Source of the DNA: Thermoleophilia bacterium
GTDB lineage: Bacteria; Actinomycetota; Thermoleophilia; Gaiellales; Gaiellaceae
DNA: 41,225 nucleotides
Direction: 5' to 3'
NCBI GenBank assembly: GCA_009694305.1
Contig: SHVL01000021.1
Location: forward strand, 1 to 41,225
The notes under the pieces were generated by a model. The model was not told the origin of the DNA. It saw nothing but the letters and a program-made list of their open reading frames with translations, and did not search any database. This document shows, one piece after another, positions 7,631-16,985 of this stretch (the stretch's first letter is position 1; every line of letters begins with the position of its first letter). The position numbers and the translations under genes are program-made.

Positions 7631-8895
7631 CTACCTGGCTACCAGTCCGCCAATCACGCCGATCCGGAAACCCGTCCACGGATAGCCGTTGACGACATAG
7701 GCATCGTCGCTCGGTGCAAGGCCCACGGCGGAAAGCCACAGCTGGTAGGCCGCCGCATTCGCGACGCCCCCGTGGGCGCGGCGCCAGACGACCGTCCTGT
7801 CAGTGCCAACCGGAGCCTTACCGAGCGTATCGGTCCACTCAACGACATTACCGCCCTGATCGAGGGTGCCCCAGGGTGAGCGGGTCAGCGTCTGGCCAAC
7901 CGTGCCGGCGGTGGCCTTGAACGTCGCCGGCTGTGCGATCGGGTCGGTTCCGTGTGGGTTCACGGTTGCACATTGGTCGGCTGTGAACCGCGCCGGGCAC
8001 CACGACGGAATCGGGAAAAGCGTGTTGGTGTAGGTCGAGATTGGTTACGTTGAACCGTTTGTCACCGCCCCGGTTTTCGGATTCAGAACCGACGGGGTAG
8101 GCACAGTTGCATCGCCGTCGCCAAAGACACCGGCGTTGGTTGGATACTTCCAGTAGGAGTAGGTGCCGCCGCCAGTGGGGTCGTAGTAGGCGGCCTTGAT
8201 CCACTCGTTCTGGCTTGGAATCACAAAACCGTTGGCGGATGTCCGCTTCAGACCCTGGTTCTTTCCGGCGAAGTCGTACATGCCGGTAGTCGTCCTGGCC
8301 GACAGACGGATGCGATACGACGTGATGTCGAAACCGGCGCTGCTCGTTGTGCTCTGCGAGAGAACCTTCCCGTTCTGCAGAGCGTTGACAAAACGTGCGG
8401 CACGCGTGAAGTCGGAGAAGGCATATGGCTTGTTGGCCCATGCGGGCGATGCGACCCTGTAGTGGGAACCATTCGGCTTGCTGGCGGAGTAGTTGATCGA
8501 TCCGTACTTGGGCCAGGCGGTAGAGCTCTCGCCAGCGTCATAGAGCCGGTTCGGGTCGGTGCCGGTGGGATCGACCGTGTTGAGGAACGTCACCCACTGG
8601 GAGACCGTGATCTCGAGCTCGCCGATGCCGTAGTAGCCTTTCACCCTGCCGACCTCCATGCAGCCGCTACCGGATGGCGACTTCGCCGTAACCCCCACGC
8701 AGGACGGGTAGACGGCGTCGGTGAAGGGGACGATCCCGACAGATTTGTTGCCGGGAGAGCCAACGGTCACGGTGCGTATGGTGATCACGGGATTGCAGCC
8801 GTGGAGGTACGAGCAGCACCGACGACGCCGGGGGGAACAAGCACGGCGCAAACCAGAGCCAGTACTGCTATTGCGGAAAGATCACGGTTTCTCAC
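7631..8895 (-). pseudogene. Secreted formylglycine-generating-enzyme-like (SUMF1/FGE-sulfatase fold) protein, broken
   Basis: The minus-strand reading gives a secreted protein with the C-type-lectin-like FGE fold: YYGIGELEITVSQWVTFLN early, then a central FVIPSQNEWIKAAYYDPTGG, and finally LDQGGNVVEWTDT, WRRAHGGVAN and a GFRIGVIGG tail. There are two lesions. First, a signal-peptide frame starting at GTG 8895 (hydrophobic run AIAVLALVCAVLVPPGVVGA) hits TGA at 8785-8787; the domain continues in another frame, so one base has been lost. Second, the domain meets an in-frame TAA at 8045-8047 (after AVTNGST) and then continues in the same frame as PISTYTNTLFP. A C-to-T change from CAA (Gln) would explain the stop. 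I see no catalytic Cys pair, so a non-enzymatic family member is likely. It is a probable pseudogene unless the lesions are sequence errors. Confidence 0.82.
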
Positions 8896-8903
8896 GAGGA
8901 GAT

Positions 8904-8909
8904 TTTATA
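8904..8909 (-). promoter_or_regulatory. -10 box for the FGE-like gene
   Basis: TATAAA on the minus strand, 8 bases before GTG 8895, where the signal-peptide reading frame starts. Its preservation suggests the gene was functional until recently. Confidence 0.5.
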
Positions 8910-8986
8910 GCAGGACGCACTGCTCCGAGAAGGCCACGGCAAGAACCGGACGCGGCGACCGACCTCCAGCACGCACGTCGGCCACG

Positions 8987-9178
8987 CTATACGCCTCGTC
9001 GCCGCTGCATGTTCCAGGGCCAGGCCTTGCGAGCGAGGTCGCCCATCCACAACGCGAGTGCTGCAGCCGCGAGACCGACCACGAACGCCCGTCCGCCAGA
9101 GAGCACGGCAAAGACCGCGAGTGCAGCCAGGGCGACCGCGATACCGAGAAAGAGAAGCGAGAGAAGGCGACGCTGCAT
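8987..9178 (-). CDS. Small two-helix membrane protein
   Basis: 63 residues. Two hydrophobic segments (LLSLLFLGIAVALAALAVFA and FVVGLAAAALALWM) are separated by a short SGGRA turn. The N-terminus is basic (MQRRL), followed by a basic C-terminal tail that includes RRR. No family is recognised. ATG 9178 has a weak TGTAGC box 9 bases upstream (9188-9193), which overlaps the promoter region of the divergent tRNA-Trp gene. The gene stands alone between the broken FGE-like gene and the tRNA. Coding status rests on the membrane pattern and codon bias, so confidence is moderate. Confidence 0.55.
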   Translation of the reverse strand: MQRRLLSLLFLGIAVALAALAVFAVLSGGRAFVVGLAAAALALWMGDLARKAWPWNMQRRRGV

Positions 9179-9189
9179 CTAGCCGAGGC

Positions 9190-9195
9190 TACACT
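9190..9195 (+). promoter_or_regulatory. -10 box for tRNA-Trp
   Basis: TACACT on the plus strand, 14 bases before the tRNA. It overlaps a weak minus-strand TGTAGC box (9188-9193) for the small membrane protein. Confidence 0.4.
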
Positions 9196-9209
9196 GGTGC
9201 GTGCAACCC

Positions 9210-9282
9210 AGGGGCGTAGCTCAATTGGTAGAGCACCGGTCTCCAAAACCGGGGGTTGCAGGTTCGAGTCCTGCCGCCCCTG
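9210..9282 (+). tRNA. trnW: tRNA-Trp (anticodon CCA)
   Basis: A full cloverleaf can be drawn. The acceptor arms AGGGGCG (9210-9216) and CGCCCCT (9275-9281) pair perfectly, with discriminator G at 9282. The D arm is GCTC...GAGC. The anticodon stem CCGGT/ACCGG encloses loop CTCCAAA with CCA at 9243-9245. The T arm is CAGG-TTCGAGT-CCTG. The 3' CCA is not encoded, as is common in actinobacteria. In many bacteria tRNA-Trp precedes secE-nusG; it does not here. Confidence 0.97.
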
Positions 9283-9294
9283 TCGGCTGAAACG

Positions 9295-9327
9295 GGCGCA
9301 ATCCGGCATCTAGGGCGGGATTGCGCC
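9295..9327. terminator. Strong hairpin downstream of tRNA-Trp
   Basis: A perfect 10-bp stem GGCGCAATCC (9295-9304) / GGATTGCGCC (9318-9327) with a 13-base loop. It lies 12 bases after the tRNA on the plus strand and also beyond the pentapeptide microprotein on the minus strand. It lacks a U-run, so it may act as a bidirectional GC-rich terminator or processing signal. Confidence 0.5.
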
Positions 9328-9339
9328 TGCGTGCATAAC

Positions 9340-9364
9340 GGGCGGGCCGTTCAGGCCCCGCCCC
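9340..9364. terminator. Second GC-rich hairpin between convergent tRNA-Trp and microprotein gene
   Basis: GGGCGGG-CC pairs with GGCCCCGCCC with one bulge around a five-base loop (GTTCA). It sits 12 bases after the first hairpin and 41 bases beyond the minus-strand microprotein stop. No U-run is seen on either strand. Confidence 0.45.
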
Positions 9365-9404
9365 TATAGGGTCGAGGTTGTGCACGGCGAGTCGCACGGA
9401 TCGC

Positions 9405-9557
9405 TCAGTCGCGGTTCGCACCAGTGAGGTTCGCACCAGTGAGGTTCGTGCGGCTGAGGGTCGCATGACCGAGGTGCGCGTCGGTGAGGGTCGTACCGAC
9501 AAGCGTGTCGCCCTCGACCGAGTGCAGCAGCGCCCCGCGCTCTGTTCGTATCTCCAT
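9405..9557 (-). CDS. Pentapeptide-repeat microprotein (50 residues)
   Basis: A short minus-strand ORF of 50 codons. After an N-terminal stretch (MEIRTERGALLHSVEGDTL), the rest reads as consecutive pentapeptides of the A(D/N)LXX kind: GTTLT, DAHLG, HATLS, RTNLT, GANLT, GANRD. In the DNA this appears as a 15-base period. Pentapeptide repeats form a right-handed quadrilateral beta-helix; some such proteins mimic DNA and protect gyrase. Six repeats are fewer than in most known members, so it may be a degenerate remnant or a minimal helix. AGGAG lies 12 bases before ATG 9557. It is convergent with tRNA-Trp and divergent from cbbR. Function unknown. Confidence 0.6.
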   Translation of the reverse strand: MEIRTERGALLHSVEGDTLVGTTLTDAHLGHATLSRTNLTGANLTGANRD

Positions 9558-9847
9558 CAAACGGCAAAACTCCTAGACAGAGATGTCGATAGCGTCAAGA
9601 GAGACTCCCCCAGTGACACATCTGCTGTTGGCGAGCCCAGGGCTATTTTGCCGGACTTGGATCCACATACGGAATCTCAGACGACGCACCGGAGAGTCCG
9701 TCCTACAGGCAACGAGCAGGAGATGGAGTTCAAAGCTCCCCTCTGCACCCCGCATGACTACGGGTCGGCACCGGCGCCTTTTCGTGGCTACCTGGAGCAG
9801 ACTCGCTCGTGTCAGACCATGTCGCCGCTCTATGCTGATCTCGAGCG

Positions 9848-10759
9848 ATGGCGATTACCCTGGGCCAACTCTCTACCTTTCTTGCCGTCGCCCGGACAGG
9901 CTCGGTGAAACGCGCCTCCGAGCAGCTTTTCGTCACGCAACCGTCCGTCTCTGCCGCGCTCGCAGCGCTCTCGCGAGAACTCGGTGTTATCCTCACCGAA
10001 CGGGTCGGGCGAGGTGTGCGCCTCACTGCAGCCGGGGAGGCCTTTTTGCCCCATGCGACCGACATCCTCGGGGCACTCGTGCAGGGGAGACGCGCCGCGC
10101 ACGAGGCTGCCGAGATCATGACCCGCGAAGTGCGTATCGCTGCCGTGACGACCGCGGCGGAGTACATCGTCCCCCCGATCCTGCGGCGATTCGCGGAAGA
10201 CCATCCCGAGATCACGCTGACGCTCGAGGTCGGTAATCGGGAGCACGTCTTCGAGAAAGTGCTCGACAGGGCAGTTGACGTAGCTATCGGTGGCTCGCCC
10301 GGGACTGCGCTTGGTCTCGTCGGCCACCCGTTTCTCCGCAACGACGTCGTCCTGATCGTGCCGCCGGAGAGCGACCTAGCCGGCCGAAAGACCGTGACCT
10401 TCTCCGGACTGAGCGATCGAACCTGGCTCCTGCGAGAGGAGGGCTCGGGGACGAGGGCTATGGTCGAAGGACTGCTTGCACGGAACGACATTTCTCCCAC
10501 AACGTTGACGCTCGGCTCGAACGGAGCGATCAAGCAAGGGGTACGGATGGGCCTCGGGATATCACTCCAGTCACGCGCAGCCATTGGACTCGAGCTTCGA
10601 ACGGGTTTCCTCGCGACCGTTCGGCTCCGGGGCCTCCCCGTTCGTCACTGGTATGCCTTGACGATCGAGGGAGATCACCTCCGTCCAGCCGTCGCGTGCT
10701 TCCTGGAGTTCGTCACGAGCGACGCCGCGCGCTCAGTGATCCTGGAGGTCGATGGATAA
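9848..10759 (+). CDS. cbbR: LysR-type regulator, probable CbbR
   Basis: A DNA-binding regulator expected to activate the Calvin-cycle operon that follows. 303 residues. The N-terminal winged HTH reads LGQLSTFLAVARTGSVKRAS, then LFVTQPSVSAALAALSRELG. The effector domain of periplasmic-binding type covers about residues 90-300 (VRIAAVTTAAEYIVPPIL; LLREEGSGTRAMVE; GAIKQGVRMGLGISL). The SGTR and KQGV..GLG motifs are typical of the CbbR branch. Most cbbR genes are divergent from cbbL; here the gene is upstream and codirectional, separated by 178 bases that contain palindromes. ATG 9848 has a TATGCT box about 11 bases upstream. The CbbR label comes from the family branch and the neighbour; the LysR class itself is certain. 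Confidence 0.88.
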   Translation: MAITLGQLSTFLAVARTGSVKRASEQLFVTQPSVSAALAALSRELGVILTERVGRGVRLTAAGEAFLPHATDILGALVQGRRAAHEAAEIMTREVRIAAVTTAAEYIVPPILRRFAEDHPEITLTLEVGNREHVFEKVLDRAVDVAIGGSPGTALGLVGHPFLRNDVVLIVPPESDLAGRKTVTFSGLSDRTWLLREEGSGTRAMVEGLLARNDISPTTLTLGSNGAIKQGVRMGLGISLQSRAAIGLELRTGFLATVRLRGLPVRHWYALTIEGDHLRPAVACFLEFVTSDAARSVILEVDG

Positions 10760-10770
10760 CGATAAGCAAT

Positions 10771-10796
10771 ACATAGAGTACTATCTATGTTTTTCT
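10771..10796 (+). terminator. Hairpin plus T-run after cbbR
   Basis: ACATAGA (10771-10777) and TCTATGT (10784-10790) form a perfect 7-bp stem with a six-base loop, followed by TTTTCT. It starts 12 bases after the cbbR stop, so it can terminate cbbR. The same dyad could be an operator. The stem is AT-rich and therefore weak. Confidence 0.45.
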
Positions 10797-10811
10797 ACTA
10801 AAGTTTGATTG

Positions 10812-10825
10812 TATTCGATCGAATA
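10812..10825. promoter_or_regulatory. Perfect 14-bp palindrome upstream of cbbL
   Basis: TATTCGATCGAATA is self-complementary and lies 112 bases before the cbbL ATG in an AT-rich spacer unlike the surrounding DNA. A further dyad, CGAGA-A-TCTCG, lies at 10847-10857. These are candidate sites for CbbR or another regulator; the LysR T-N11-A box is not an exact fit. Confidence 0.45.
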
Positions 10826-10922
10826 GCCGGGTACCTTTGTGGAGATCGAGAATCTCGGAAACAGGGATATTTCGAGCCGCATCAACCAGAGGTTGTTCTA
10901 ATTCGGCTTCGTGATGTCGTAA

Positions 10923-12401
<1,479 letters not shown>

Positions 12402-12414
12402 AGGAGGAATTTCG

Positions 12415-12855
12415 ATGCGCATTACTCAGGGAGCGTTTTCCTATCTCGCCGAGCTGACCGACGAGCAGATCGAGGCACAACTACGGTACGCACTGCAGAA
12501 CGGGTGGTCGATCTCGGTCGAGTACACGGACGATCCTCACCCGCGCAACTCGTACTGGGATCTATGGGGCACCCCGATGTTCGATCTCTCGGTCGATGAG
12601 GTCGAGACCGCGATGCGCGAAGTTCGTGCCTGCCGCGAAGGATTCCCCTCGCACTACATCAAGGTGATCGCCTCCGACGCCTCGTACAATCGGCAGTCAA
12701 CGGCGCTCAGCTTCATCGTCAACCGACCCGAAGTTGAGCCAGGATTCCGGCTCGACCGAACGGATGCGCACGATCGCGTGGTTCGTTATGGGCTTCACTC
12801 CTACGCGACAGAGCAGCCACCCGGGCAACGATACGGGCAAGGGTCGAACGAGTGA
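12415..12855 (+). CDS. cbbS: RuBisCO small subunit, red-type
   Basis: Caps the L8 core of RuBisCO and stabilises the holoenzyme. 146 residues. The N-terminal [20 protein letters not shown], the segment [20 protein letters not shown] and the FIVNRP strand are characteristic. The extended C-terminus after the core ([16 protein letters not shown]) is the feature of red-type small subunits, which form a beta-hairpin lining the central pore. AAGGAGGAA precedes ATG 12415 by 6 bases, 13 bases after cbbL. Its TGA overlaps the GTG start of cbbX (GTGA), so the activase is translationally coupled to it. Confidence 0.97.
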   Translation: MRITQGAFSYLAELTDEQIEAQLRYALQNGWSISVEYTDDPHPRNSYWDLWGTPMFDLSVDEVETAMREVRACREGFPSHYIKVIASDASYNRQSTALSFIVNRPEVEPGFRLDRTDAHDRVVRYGLHSYATEQPPGQRYGQGSNE

Positions 12856-13784
12856 CCACTGATCTCCCGGCAGCGGAAGCAACTGCCGAGGCCGATCTCG
12901 GAGCCGTGCTCGCTGAGACCAACGTCATCGAGGTGCTCGATCAACTCGACCACGACCTGGTCGGACTCGAGCCGGTGAAGACCCGGATCCGCGAGATAGC
13001 TGCTCTCCTCGTCGTCGATCGGCTCCGCACCGAGGTCGGGCTTGCGTCCGACCGGCCGTCTCTCCACATGTCGTTCACCGGCAACCCAGGCACCGGTAAG
13101 ACAACCGTCGCGCTGCGGATCGCCGACATCCTCCACCGTCTCGGCTACATCGAGAAGGCCCAGGTTGTCTCCTGTACGCGTGACGACCTGGTCGGGCAGT
13201 ACGTTGGTCACACGGCGCCAAAGACGAAGGAAGTACTGAAACGCGCCTATGGCGGCGTGCTCTTCATCGACGAGGCCTACTATCTGTACAGGCCCGAGAA
13301 CGAGCGCGACTACGGCCAGGAGGCGATCGAAATCCTCTTGCAGGTGATGGAGGCCCAACGGAATCAGCTCGTCGTCGTTCTCGCCGGATATCGGGATCGA
13401 ATGGATGATTTCTTCCGTTCCAATCCGGGGCTGAGCTCGCGCATCGCGCACCACATCGACTTCCCTGACTACGCCATAGAGGAACTGATCGCGATCGCAG
13501 ATATGATGCTCGAGCAGCAGAGCTACCGGTTCTCCGACGAGGCGCGAGAGACGTTTCTCGAGTATCTCAAGCTCCGGCTCGAGCGTCCGCGGTTCTCGCA
13601 CGCGCGCAGCGTCCGCAATGCGATCGATCGTGCTCGTCTGCGGCAGGCGAACCGCCTCTTCGCGCAGGGCGGCAGGCTCACCGTCCAAGAGTTGACAACG
13701 ATCCTGCCCGAAGACATCCGTAAGAGCAGCGTCTTCGGCAACGACGAGCCAGATGCAATCGCAACCGAGAGGAGTGCCGCCTGA
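12852..13784 (+). CDS. cbbX: Red-type RuBisCO activase, AAA+ ATPase
   Basis: ATP-driven remodelling enzyme that pulls the RuBisCO large-subunit C-terminus into a ring pore to release inhibitory sugar phosphates. 310 residues, the family's usual size. Walker [10 protein letters not shown] is at about 77-85, the pore-loop region [13 protein letters not shown] at about 115-127, Walker [13 protein letters not shown] at about 135-146, and the sensor/arginine-finger region around [14 protein letters not shown]. The GTG start overlaps the cbbS stop by four bases, and the TGA stop shares one base with the prk ATG. Such tight packing suggests fixed stoichiometry with the small subunit. Confidence 0.97.
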   Translation: MTTDLPAAEATAEADLGAVLAETNVIEVLDQLDHDLVGLEPVKTRIREIAALLVVDRLRTEVGLASDRPSLHMSFTGNPGTGKTTVALRIADILHRLGYIEKAQVVSCTRDDLVGQYVGHTAPKTKEVLKRAYGGVLFIDEAYYLYRPENERDYGQEAIEILLQVMEAQRNQLVVVLAGYRDRMDDFFRSNPGLSSRIAHHIDFPDYAIEELIAIADMMLEQQSYRFSDEARETFLEYLKLRLERPRFSHARSVRNAIDRARLRQANRLFAQGGRLTVQELTTILPEDIRKSSVFGNDEPDAIATERSAA

Positions 13785-14728
13785 TGCCTCAACCCGTCAT
13801 CCTCGGCGTCGTTGGTGATTCGGCAGCCGGCAAGACAACCCTCACCCGCGGTCTGGTGCGCTTGCTCGGCGAGGAAAATGTGACCCACGTCTGTACAGAC
13901 GACTACCACCGCTACGATCGGAAGCAGCGTGCCGAGCTGAACCTTACGGCGCTACACCCCGACTGCAACTACGTTGACATGATCGCGCAGCATCTCGCTC
14001 ACCTTCGTAACGGAGAGCCGATCCTGAAGCCGGTCTATCAGCACCACGATGGCACATTCGGGGCGCCGGTCTACATCAGGCCAGCCCGCTTCGCGGTGGT
14101 CGAGGGCCTACTCGGCTACTACACCGCCGCAATGCGCGATGTCTACCACGTGCGGGTCTTTCTGTCCCCACCCGAGGAGCTACGCCGCACGTGGAAGGTA
14201 CAGCGCGACTGTTCTCGCCGCGGCTACACCACCGATCAGGTGCTCGCCGAGCTCGACCGGCGCGAAGACGACGCGAGCGAATTCATTCGACCACAGGAGC
14301 GCTACTCCGACATCGTCGTGCGCTATCTCCCAAACCGTGATGGTAATAGTGACCAGGAACATCTAGACGCTGAACTCGTGCTCCGCTCAAGCCTCCGCCA
14401 CCCCGACCTGAGTGGCCTCGTCGGCGGAGACGCCGGGATCTCTATGAGCGAGCGCAACAACGGCGAGGTGCTCCTTCATGTCGCCGGTTCGGTTGCCCCG
14501 GAGACAGCCGCCGAGCTCGAGGAGGAGATCTGGGATCGAATGCATTTCGCAAGCCATCTTCGTACCGAGCGGCTGGGAGAGTTCACAATCGGCACCGACC
14601 TCCATCGCTCGGACTCGCTCGCGGTCATTCAGGTGCTCATCCTCTACCACCTGCTCACCGCGAGAGCGAGCCTCGCACTCGGCGGCGCCGGAACGCGCTC
14701 GCCCGCGACAGAGACCGTCGAAGCATGA
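13784..14728 (+). CDS. prk: Phosphoribulokinase
   Basis: Phosphorylates ribulose-5-phosphate with ATP to make the RuBisCO substrate. 314 residues. P-loop GDSAAGKTTLTRG is at about 11-23, then CTDDYHRYDRK with the catalytic acidic pair, PVYQHHDGTF (sugar-phosphate binding), VVEGLLGYY and an RRGYTTDQV helix. Two Cys are visible near the N-terminal half, but I cannot tell whether they form a redox switch. ATG 13784 shares its A with the cbbX TGA. It is the last gene of the operon and is followed by an intrinsic terminator. With cbbLS it completes the two reactions unique to the Calvin cycle. Confidence 0.95.
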   Translation: MPQPVILGVVGDSAAGKTTLTRGLVRLLGEENVTHVCTDDYHRYDRKQRAELNLTALHPDCNYVDMIAQHLAHLRNGEPILKPVYQHHDGTFGAPVYIRPARFAVVEGLLGYYTAAMRDVYHVRVFLSPPEELRRTWKVQRDCSRRGYTTDQVLAELDRREDDASEFIRPQERYSDIVVRYLPNRDGNSDQEHLDAELVLRSSLRHPDLSGLVGGDAGISMSERNNGEVLLHVAGSVAPETAAELEEEIWDRMHFASHLRTERLGEFTIGTDLHRSDSLAVIQVLILYHLLTARASLALGGAGTRSPATETVEA

Positions 14729-14755
14729 CATCGCCCGAGTAGCAAGTACAAGAGA

Positions 14756-14796
14756 ACAACGAGTTGGCCCCGTGCGGGCAGAGGCGTTGTCTTTTT
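14756..14796 (+). terminator. Intrinsic terminator of the cbb operon
   Basis: Outer stem ACAACG (14756-14761) / CGTTGT (14785-14790) with an inner GCCC-CGTGC-GGGC hairpin, followed directly by CTTTTTC. It starts 27 bases after the prk stop. Classic form. Confidence 0.8.
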
Positions 14797-14875
14797 CTGA
14801 TGGCGGCATGGTTGACCTCAGCCAGCCTCCGGGATCGGGCTCAGGTATCCCTCGTCCAACCCGTCCTCACCCGAC

Positions 14876-15760
14876 CTACGAGCGAACATCAGGGCACGAG
14901 TCATATCCCGTGTTGCGGGTGAGCCGCATCTGGCTGTGCCCGCGTACGTCCATCGTATAGATCTCGGCATTCCCATCCTGGAAGCTGAAGAACACGATCC
15001 GCTTTCCATCGCGCGACCAGCCAGGCCCTTTGGAGCGGTTAGGGCCCGCGAGTGCCACCTGGCTCCCACCGTCCGCGTCCATGACACGTATCCTGCCGTC
15101 GTCGTCGTCAAAGGCAATCCGGCTGCCATCGGGTGACCAGGCCGGGTTGTGGCTACCGACTGCGGCGGTCGCCAGACGGCTCGGGTGACTGCCGTCTGAA
15201 TCCATCACGTAGATCTCGAAAGCCCCATCTCTGTTACTCGTAAACGCTATCTGCTTGCCGTTCGGCGACCACGCTGGGTTCTCGTCGCCTGCCGCTGTCG
15301 TCGTACGTCGGGACGAATGGCTTCCGTCGGCGTCCATCACGTAGATCTCGAAGTTGCCGTCCCTGTTGCTCTTGTACGCAATCTGTTCTCCGTCCGGTGA
15401 CCACGCTGGACCTTTCTCGTCGGCCGCTGTGTGGGTGAGACGGGTCTGATTCTTCCCGTCGGCGTCCATCACGTAGATCTCGAAGTTGCCGTCCCTGTTG
15501 CTCGTGAAGGCAATCCTGCTGCCGTCCGGCGACCACAACGGGTCGTAGTCCGCGGCTGTGTTCCTCGTGAGGTCGGTCTGGTTGGCGCCGTCCGCGTCCA
15601 TCACGTAGACCTCGTAGTTGCCATCCCGTTTACTCGTGAAGGCGATGGCGCCGTCCCTGACCGGGGCGCTCTGATCATCGGCGGAACCAGCACAGCCGAA
15701 CGCAGATGCGACGCCGACAGACACAAGGATCAGCGTGCAGATCATCGATCTATAGCTCAT
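14876..15760 (-). CDS. TolB-like six-bladed beta-propeller lipoprotein
   Basis: 294 residues. The N-terminus has a lipoprotein signal (hydrophobic [12 protein letters not shown] followed by GCAG, the lipidated Cys), so it is expected on the outer face of the membrane. Six repeats of about 44 residues follow, each of the PD40 type: [14 protein letters not shown], then a T/A-rich link, then PAWSPDGxQIAF. Blades 2 and 3 share an identical 48-base DNA segment (15324-15371 and 15456-15503), which points to recent blade duplication. The PD40 fold is usually a protein- or glycan-binding scaffold, and no enzymatic residue is evident. No tol or pal neighbours. Convergent with the cbb operon. Confidence 0.85.
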   Translation of the reverse strand: MSYRSMICTLILVSVGVASAFGCAGSADDQSAPVRDGAIAFTSKRDGNYEVYVMDADGANQTDLTRNTAADYDPLWSPDGSRIAFTSNRDGNFEIYVMDADGKNQTRLTHTAADEKGPAWSPDGEQIAYKSNRDGNFEIYVMDADGSHSSRRTTTAAGDENPAWSPNGKQIAFTSNRDGAFEIYVMDSDGSHPSRLATAAVGSHNPAWSPDGSRIAFDDDDGRIRVMDADGGSQVALAGPNRSKGPGWSRDGKRIVFFSFQDGNAEIYTMDVRGHSQMRLTRNTGYDSCPDVRS

Positions 15761-15908
15761 TTTCGACTACCCTTCTCCAGATGCAGGTACCGACGACCTG
15801 TGGCGACGCGGCCGTCAGCACGCAGACAGCCACCGGGCCTGTGACCGGATTGGCCGGTATACATTCTCTCATTCTATCGACGGAACTACAGTGGAAAGAG
15901 GCTCGGCT

Positions 15909-16436
15909 ATGAGGCAACGCAAACCACGGAACACAGCGATCCTCTCGGCATTCGCGGCAGTCCTTGTGTTCGTCCTTCTCGCAGCACTACCGGCGGCTGC
16001 GGCGCCGGGGCCCAGGAAGAAGACCCTCACGGTCGCCCACGGCCCCGTCATCCTCCCGTATATCGACGCTGCGCCGGCAGGGCCGAGCGTTGGTGACTTG
16101 CGAACGGTGTGGACGGCCCTCACGCGGCCCGGGAAGACAGAGGAGATCGGCTATCTCTCCGGATCGCTCCTCACCGTCGCAGAGGAGAAGCCGGGCCCCG
16201 ACCAGGAGCTACGGACTTCAAACCTCGTCTTCGTCGTAGGCTCACCGGTCAACCAGATCGTCGTGGGTGGGATCGTCGCATACAACAGGACGGCGCCGAC
16301 CGTCGCGACAAAGTCGCTCACGGTCCGGCCGATAGTCGGCGGCTCCGGGGCGTTCGACGGTGCCCGGGGGTCATGCCGCACCATCTTCTACCCGAACGGG
16401 ACATGGACACACACCTTCACCTTATTCATCGACTAG
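15909..16436 (+). CDS. Secreted protein with dirigent/allene-oxide-cyclase-like barrel features
   Basis: About 175 residues. It has a Sec signal peptide (basic MRQRKPR, hydrophobic AFAAVLVFVLLAALPAAAA), then a domain with the strand pattern LRTSNLVFVVG, NQIVVGGIV, VGGSGAFDGARGS and NGTWTHTFTLF. The GG(S/T)GAF.GARG turn resembles the dirigent and allene-oxide-cyclase barrel families; that is pattern recognition by eye, not a search. ATG 15909 is preferred over GTG 15891 because AAAGAGG lies 7 bases upstream. Its TAG stop lies immediately before the Shine-Dalgarno of the following cupin gene, so the two are probably one operon of exported small barrels. Confidence 0.68.
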   Translation: MRQRKPRNTAILSAFAAVLVFVLLAALPAAAAPGPRKKTLTVAHGPVILPYIDAAPAGPSVGDLRTVWTALTRPGKTEEIGYLSGSLLTVAEEKPGPDQELRTSNLVFVVGSPVNQIVVGGIVAYNRTAPTVATKSLTVRPIVGGSGAFDGARGSCRTIFYPNGTWTHTFTLFID

Positions 16437-16449
16437 GAGGAGCCCTCCG

Positions 16450-16950
16450 ATGTCTCGACTTTCTCTCTCACCCGTTCAGCGCCGCGCCGGCCTCCTAGCC
16501 CTTGTGCTCGTGGGACTTGCGGTCGCTCTCGCCCCGGTCGTCCTCGCCGCCGTTCTCGACAAGACGGCGACACGCGCGGTGCTTGCGGAAGCTCCCGCCC
16601 GGGGGGCTCCGGGCCGCGTGCTGGCACTGTCATCGATCGTCGTTCCGGGCGGTATCATGCTCGCAAAGCACCGACATGCGGGAACGCAGGTCGCTACGAT
16701 CCTCGCCGGCAGGCTCCACTACCACGTCTTCACGGGCGGCGTTGACGTCTACCGCACTGGCCCTGACGGGACGCCTGTGCTCTCGCGAAGGGTCGAGCCC
16801 GGAAAGACCACCGTCCTCGCCGTCGGGGACACGGTGGTGGAACAGCCCGGCTCTATCCACCAGGCACAGAACAAGGGGAAGGCGACCGTTCACATCGTGC
16901 TCGGCTCACTGTTTCCGCGCGGCGCTCCTTCCGCGATTCCCGTTCCCTAG
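16450..16950 (+). CDS. Membrane-anchored or secreted cupin-domain protein
   Basis: 166 residues. A hydrophobic N-terminal segment (AGLLALVLVGLAVALAPVVLAAVL) is followed by a single cupin barrel. Cupin motif 1 is seen around MLAKHRHAGTQVATILAGRLHY, with two His and a Gln, and motif 2 around VEQPGSIHQAQNKGKATVHI, with His. The motif-1 acidic ligand is not obvious, so metal binding is likely but not certain. AGGAGG lies 8 bases before ATG 16450 and overlaps the end of the upstream secreted-barrel gene. Substrate unknown; the extracytoplasmic location is inferred from the N-terminus. Confidence 0.82.
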   Translation: MSRLSLSPVQRRAGLLALVLVGLAVALAPVVLAAVLDKTATRAVLAEAPARGAPGRVLALSSIVVPGGIMLAKHRHAGTQVATILAGRLHYHVFTGGVDVYRTGPDGTPVLSRRVEPGKTTVLAVGDTVVEQPGSIHQAQNKGKATVHIVLGSLFPRGAPSAIPVP

Positions 16951-16985
16951 CAGGCGAAGGCGGACGACGATCTCGTCCGGCGGAA

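Noticed and set aside
9405-9500. 15-base periodic sequence as iterons or CRISPR
   Set aside because: Unit too short and uninterrupted for CRISPR; it translates as pentapeptide repeats in one minus-strand frame.
15330-15620. Tandem DNA repeats as a mobile or satellite element
   Set aside because: They are the 44-codon blades of the TolB-like propeller.
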